DNA of 64,000 nucleotides, taken from positions 1 through 64,000 of the forward strand of contig JAETSX010000003.1 of the NCBI GenBank assembly GCA_021769425.1, given 5' to 3'. Each line of letters opens with the position of its first letter. Within the stretch, counting starts at the first letter, position 1. The DNA is from Eubacterium sp. (GTDB taxonomy: Bacteria; Bacillota; Clostridia; Lachnospirales; Lachnospiraceae). Positions 62,801-64,000 of this stretch are shown here, piece by piece. The position numbers and the translations under genes are program-made. Under the pieces are notes generated by a model. The model was not told where the DNA came from and did no database searches. It saw nothing but the letters and a program-made list of their open reading frames with translations.

Positions 62801-63086
62801 GAACCAGGCGGCGGCCCTTGCTTACAGCTATTATATTGCAGCCTGCAATCCTATGATAGACGCTTTTATCATAAGAAGTTATGAAGACCATCCGGTAGAG
62901 ATTGCCCAGGGTCTGAGGATGGGAATTTCAGGAAAAGAAGCCTTTAACGTGTTTAAATATATGGATACATCCAAGTTTAACAAGTACACGAAAAAATACC
63001 TGGGATTGCTGGGGGCTAAATCCTGGAAAAAAATTGTCCCAGGCTATAAATCTTCCAGAATTAAAAGTATGTACCGAAAAACATGA
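59883..63086 (+). CDS. Secreted multi-repeat protein with InlB-type repeats and a clan GH-A-like domain
   Basis: 1067 residues. A signal peptide (1 to about 27) precedes a Gly/Asp/Ser low-complexity linker (about 48-95) and about six to seven Listeria-Bacteroides (InlB B) repeats (about 105-575). The first two repeats are near copies: YTVVFDFNGG in both, then AFWGPKEYTVV. A bridging domain follows, then a C-terminal DUF5722-like TIM-barrel domain (about 690-1040). Its Glu826 in VLGNEINNP and Glu963 in ILSEQGYSS have the position and context of the acid/base and nucleophile of clan GH-A glycoside hydrolases. No sortase motif or SLH domain is seen. It likely binds and cuts an extracellular or wall glycan. 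Confidence 0.82.
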   Translation: MRKRIMTLLLAALLLFQAGVETFYAAEYTPKAYAAGTEAEASTGDSNNTEVTDPGSQPGTGDSAGDSGGNAGDSGDSAGDSGDNTGDGTGSGEETGGGSEPPGETEEYTVVFDFNGGKLPDSEEPDRQIKVKKGELISAEDIPAPVKEGYTLLRWIDESGAEYMFQEQPVQGNLILQAFWGPKEYTVVFDFNGGNLPDTGEPVRQLMVKEGELISPENIPAPVREGYTFQYWTDENGAEYKIGEQPIQENLTLKAFWAPITYKIRFDANGGTGEMAEIIVEYDKLQKLPENSFVRTGYAFVGWSVTAAGVEYTFQNEAEINSNLTSTEGAVLVFKAKWEVGLYTIQYHANGGTGEMDDMPCTYNKTRTLKTNKFKRTGYTFVGWNTRPNGTGTSYKDKDKVKALGGYGEIVVLYAMWEGNPYTVKYDGNKADSGSVAGSSQIYGTSFNLRKNAFKKKGFTFGGWNTKADGTGTNYGNGAQVSNLTSKKNGTVTLYAKWNPIKYTITYYTNGGKLSASAQKYYTTDKPFVLPRPTRKGYDFDGWYKTSNFKKRVGEIKEGNTGNLTVYAKWTKCTTKAKLGAAKITKCKATGTGKVTIKATVKNRIASSDDYYYLVYMNPMNQKVYKAAAKIYKKKSLTFNLKTAENQGYVTSMFGIAVKKSGKYKMLSETFYISNPEKAAANKSAYKPGKTKKGIQFSSSLDEILSCDAKQNFMNFTAAMVCNDGTVPYEYNGKTYYFNSMDSYKQIVMECNKRNIVVTGQVLLEWTPGHTELIAPEARRIGAAPFYTWNVTENASREKMEAIFSYLGMVFGKKNCYVSNWVLGNEINNPKGWNYKGSLSETAYFKRYAYAFRALYYAVRSQYSNAHVFICMDNYWNTAEKGGYSVKRAISSFNKQLKKIQSGLQWNLAYHAYSTPLTYTNFWEGYGITNDVSSPYITMKNINVLTNYIKKTYGSSVRIILSEQGYSSHWGQANQAAALAYSYYIAACNPMIDAFIIRSYEDHPVEIAQGLRMGISGKEAFNVFKYMDTSKFNKYTKKYLGLLGAKSWKKIVPGYKSSRIKSMYRKT

Positions 63087-63152
63087 CCAGCCTTGCATTT
63101 GTATGCAAAAAATGCTAGAATGCATATAAAATCATGTATTTGGAGGAAGCCC

Positions 63153-64000
63153 ATGAAAGGAATTATTTTAGCCGGAGGTTCCGGGACCAGATTATACCCA
63201 TTGACAAAAGCGATTTCCAAGCAGATTATGCCGGTGTATGACAAGCCGATGATTTATTATCCCCTGTCTACCCTGATGCTTGCCGGAATCCGTGAGATAT
63301 TGATTATTTCCACTCCCAGAGATCTTCCGGTGTTTGAGAATCTGCTGGGAGACGGCAGTCAGCTTGGAATGAGGTTTGCTTATGCAGTGCAGGAGGAACC
63401 CAGAGGTCTTGCGGATGCATTTATTATCGGCGCAGAGTTTATCGGCCGGGATGCAGTGGCGCTGGTATTAGGCGATAATATTTTTTACGGGCAGAGTTTT
63501 TCCAGAGTGTTGAAGGAAGCGGCTGACCGGACAGAGAGTCAGCCGGGAGCCACAATTTTCGGGTATTATGTGAAGAACCCCAGAGAGTACGGCGTGGTGG
63601 AGTTTGATGAAGAGGGGACGGCTATCTCCATTGAGGAGAAGCCGGAACATCCCAAGTCCAATTATGCAGTGCCGGGACTGTATTTCTATGACAATGATGT
63701 GGTGGAGATCGCAAAGAATGTGAAGCCCTCTGCCCGGGGGGAAATCGAGATTACCAGCGTCAATAATGAATATCTGAAACAGGGCAGTCTTAAAGTGGAG
63801 ACCCTGGGCCGGGGCTTTGCATGGCTGGATACCGGAAATCATGATATGCTGTTGGCTGCGGCGGATTTCGTATCTGCCTTTCAGAAGCGTCAGGGACTGT
63901 ATATTTCCTGCATCGAGGAGATTGCCTATAAACGGGGCTTTATAGATGTGGATCAGTTGAAGAAGCTTGCAGAACCTTTATTAAAGACAGAGTATGGACA
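63153..64000 (+). CDS. rmlA: Glucose-1-phosphate thymidylyltransferase (partial, runs off the window)
   Basis: 282 codons are visible with no stop before the window edge; the family is about 290-300 residues. The nucleotide-binding start [63 protein letters not shown] and the product loop [14 protein letters not shown] are canonical. It makes dTDP-glucose, the first step toward dTDP-rhamnose. TTGGAGGAAGC precedes ATG 63153. The missing rmlC may lie just beyond the edge. Confidence 0.96.
   Translation, partial: MKGIILAGGSGTRLYPLTKAISKQIMPVYDKPMIYYPLSTLMLAGIREILIISTPRDLPVFENLLGDGSQLGMRFAYAVQEEPRGLADAFIIGAEFIGRDAVALVLGDNIFYGQSFSRVLKEAADRTESQPGATIFGYYVKNPREYGVVEFDEEGTAISIEEKPEHPKSNYAVPGLYFYDNDVVEIAKNVKPSARGEIEITSVNNEYLKQGSLKVETLGRGFAWLDTGNHDMLLAAADFVSAFQKRQGLYISCIEEIAYKRGFIDVDQLKKLAEPLLKTEYG

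Overview
The window reads as a chromosomal segment of a flagellated, low-to-moderate GC Firmicute, most likely a gut Lachnospiraceae. Three conserved gene orders support this: mreB/mbl followed by two flagellar rod genes (as in Bacillus mbl-flhO-flhP), comF-yvyF, and cdaA-cdaR-glmM. Shine-Dalgarno motifs are strong throughout and most genes lie on the + strand. The family-level assignment is inference from gene content.

1-16.7 kb is an accessory region that looks like the right part of an integrative element. It carries a two-component system with an EamA transporter, then a lipid-carrier/glycosylation module: PopT-type DUF368 protein, PAP2 phosphatase, GT2-GtrA fusion, phosphodiester glycosidase and a small membrane protein. 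An Ala/Glu-rich MotE-like protein follows, then a decaying tail with a glycosyltransferase broken by one stop codon and a YbhN/LPG-synthase-type membrane protein broken by two indels and a stop. The element ends with a sigma-like regulator, about 600 nt of strongly structured non-coding DNA, a MazF toxin fused to a zinc/treble-clef tail, an excisionase and two tandem tyrosine recombinases.

17.1-21.9 kb holds uvrB and uvrA. uvrA is intact. uvrB has an internal deletion of about 150 nt plus a frameshift that removes the DNA-inserting beta-hairpin region. A 1.5-kb gene-free stretch full of inverted-repeat elements follows.

23.4-33.2 kb encodes a secreted protein and an ABC-transporter-dependent surface polysaccharide locus: a two-domain glycosyltransferase, a Wzm-like permease, a Wzt-like ATPase with a C-terminal cargo domain, a methyltransferase-kinase fusion resembling the WbdD chain terminator, and a DUF2142 membrane protein.

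33.4-50.4 kb is housekeeping: mreB, flagellar rod genes, a rod-binding protein, recD2, a TrpXYZ-like ABC transporter, DUF805, comF, yvyF, two unknown membrane proteins, cdaA-cdaR-glmM, and HPr behind an array of 46-bp repeats that each carry a Shine-Dalgarno and an ATG.

50.4-64 kb is a second cell-wall polysaccharide locus: dTDP-rhamnose genes rmlD, rmlB and (cut by the window end) rmlA, several GT2 enzymes, a GT-C-like membrane protein, a flippase and a large secreted protein with InlB-type repeats and a clan GH-A-like domain.

At least four families of small dispersed inverted-repeat elements occur between the genes from 19 kb to 43 kb, including a 185-bp MITE-like element with perfect 22-bp termini and a roughly 92-bp element present three times.
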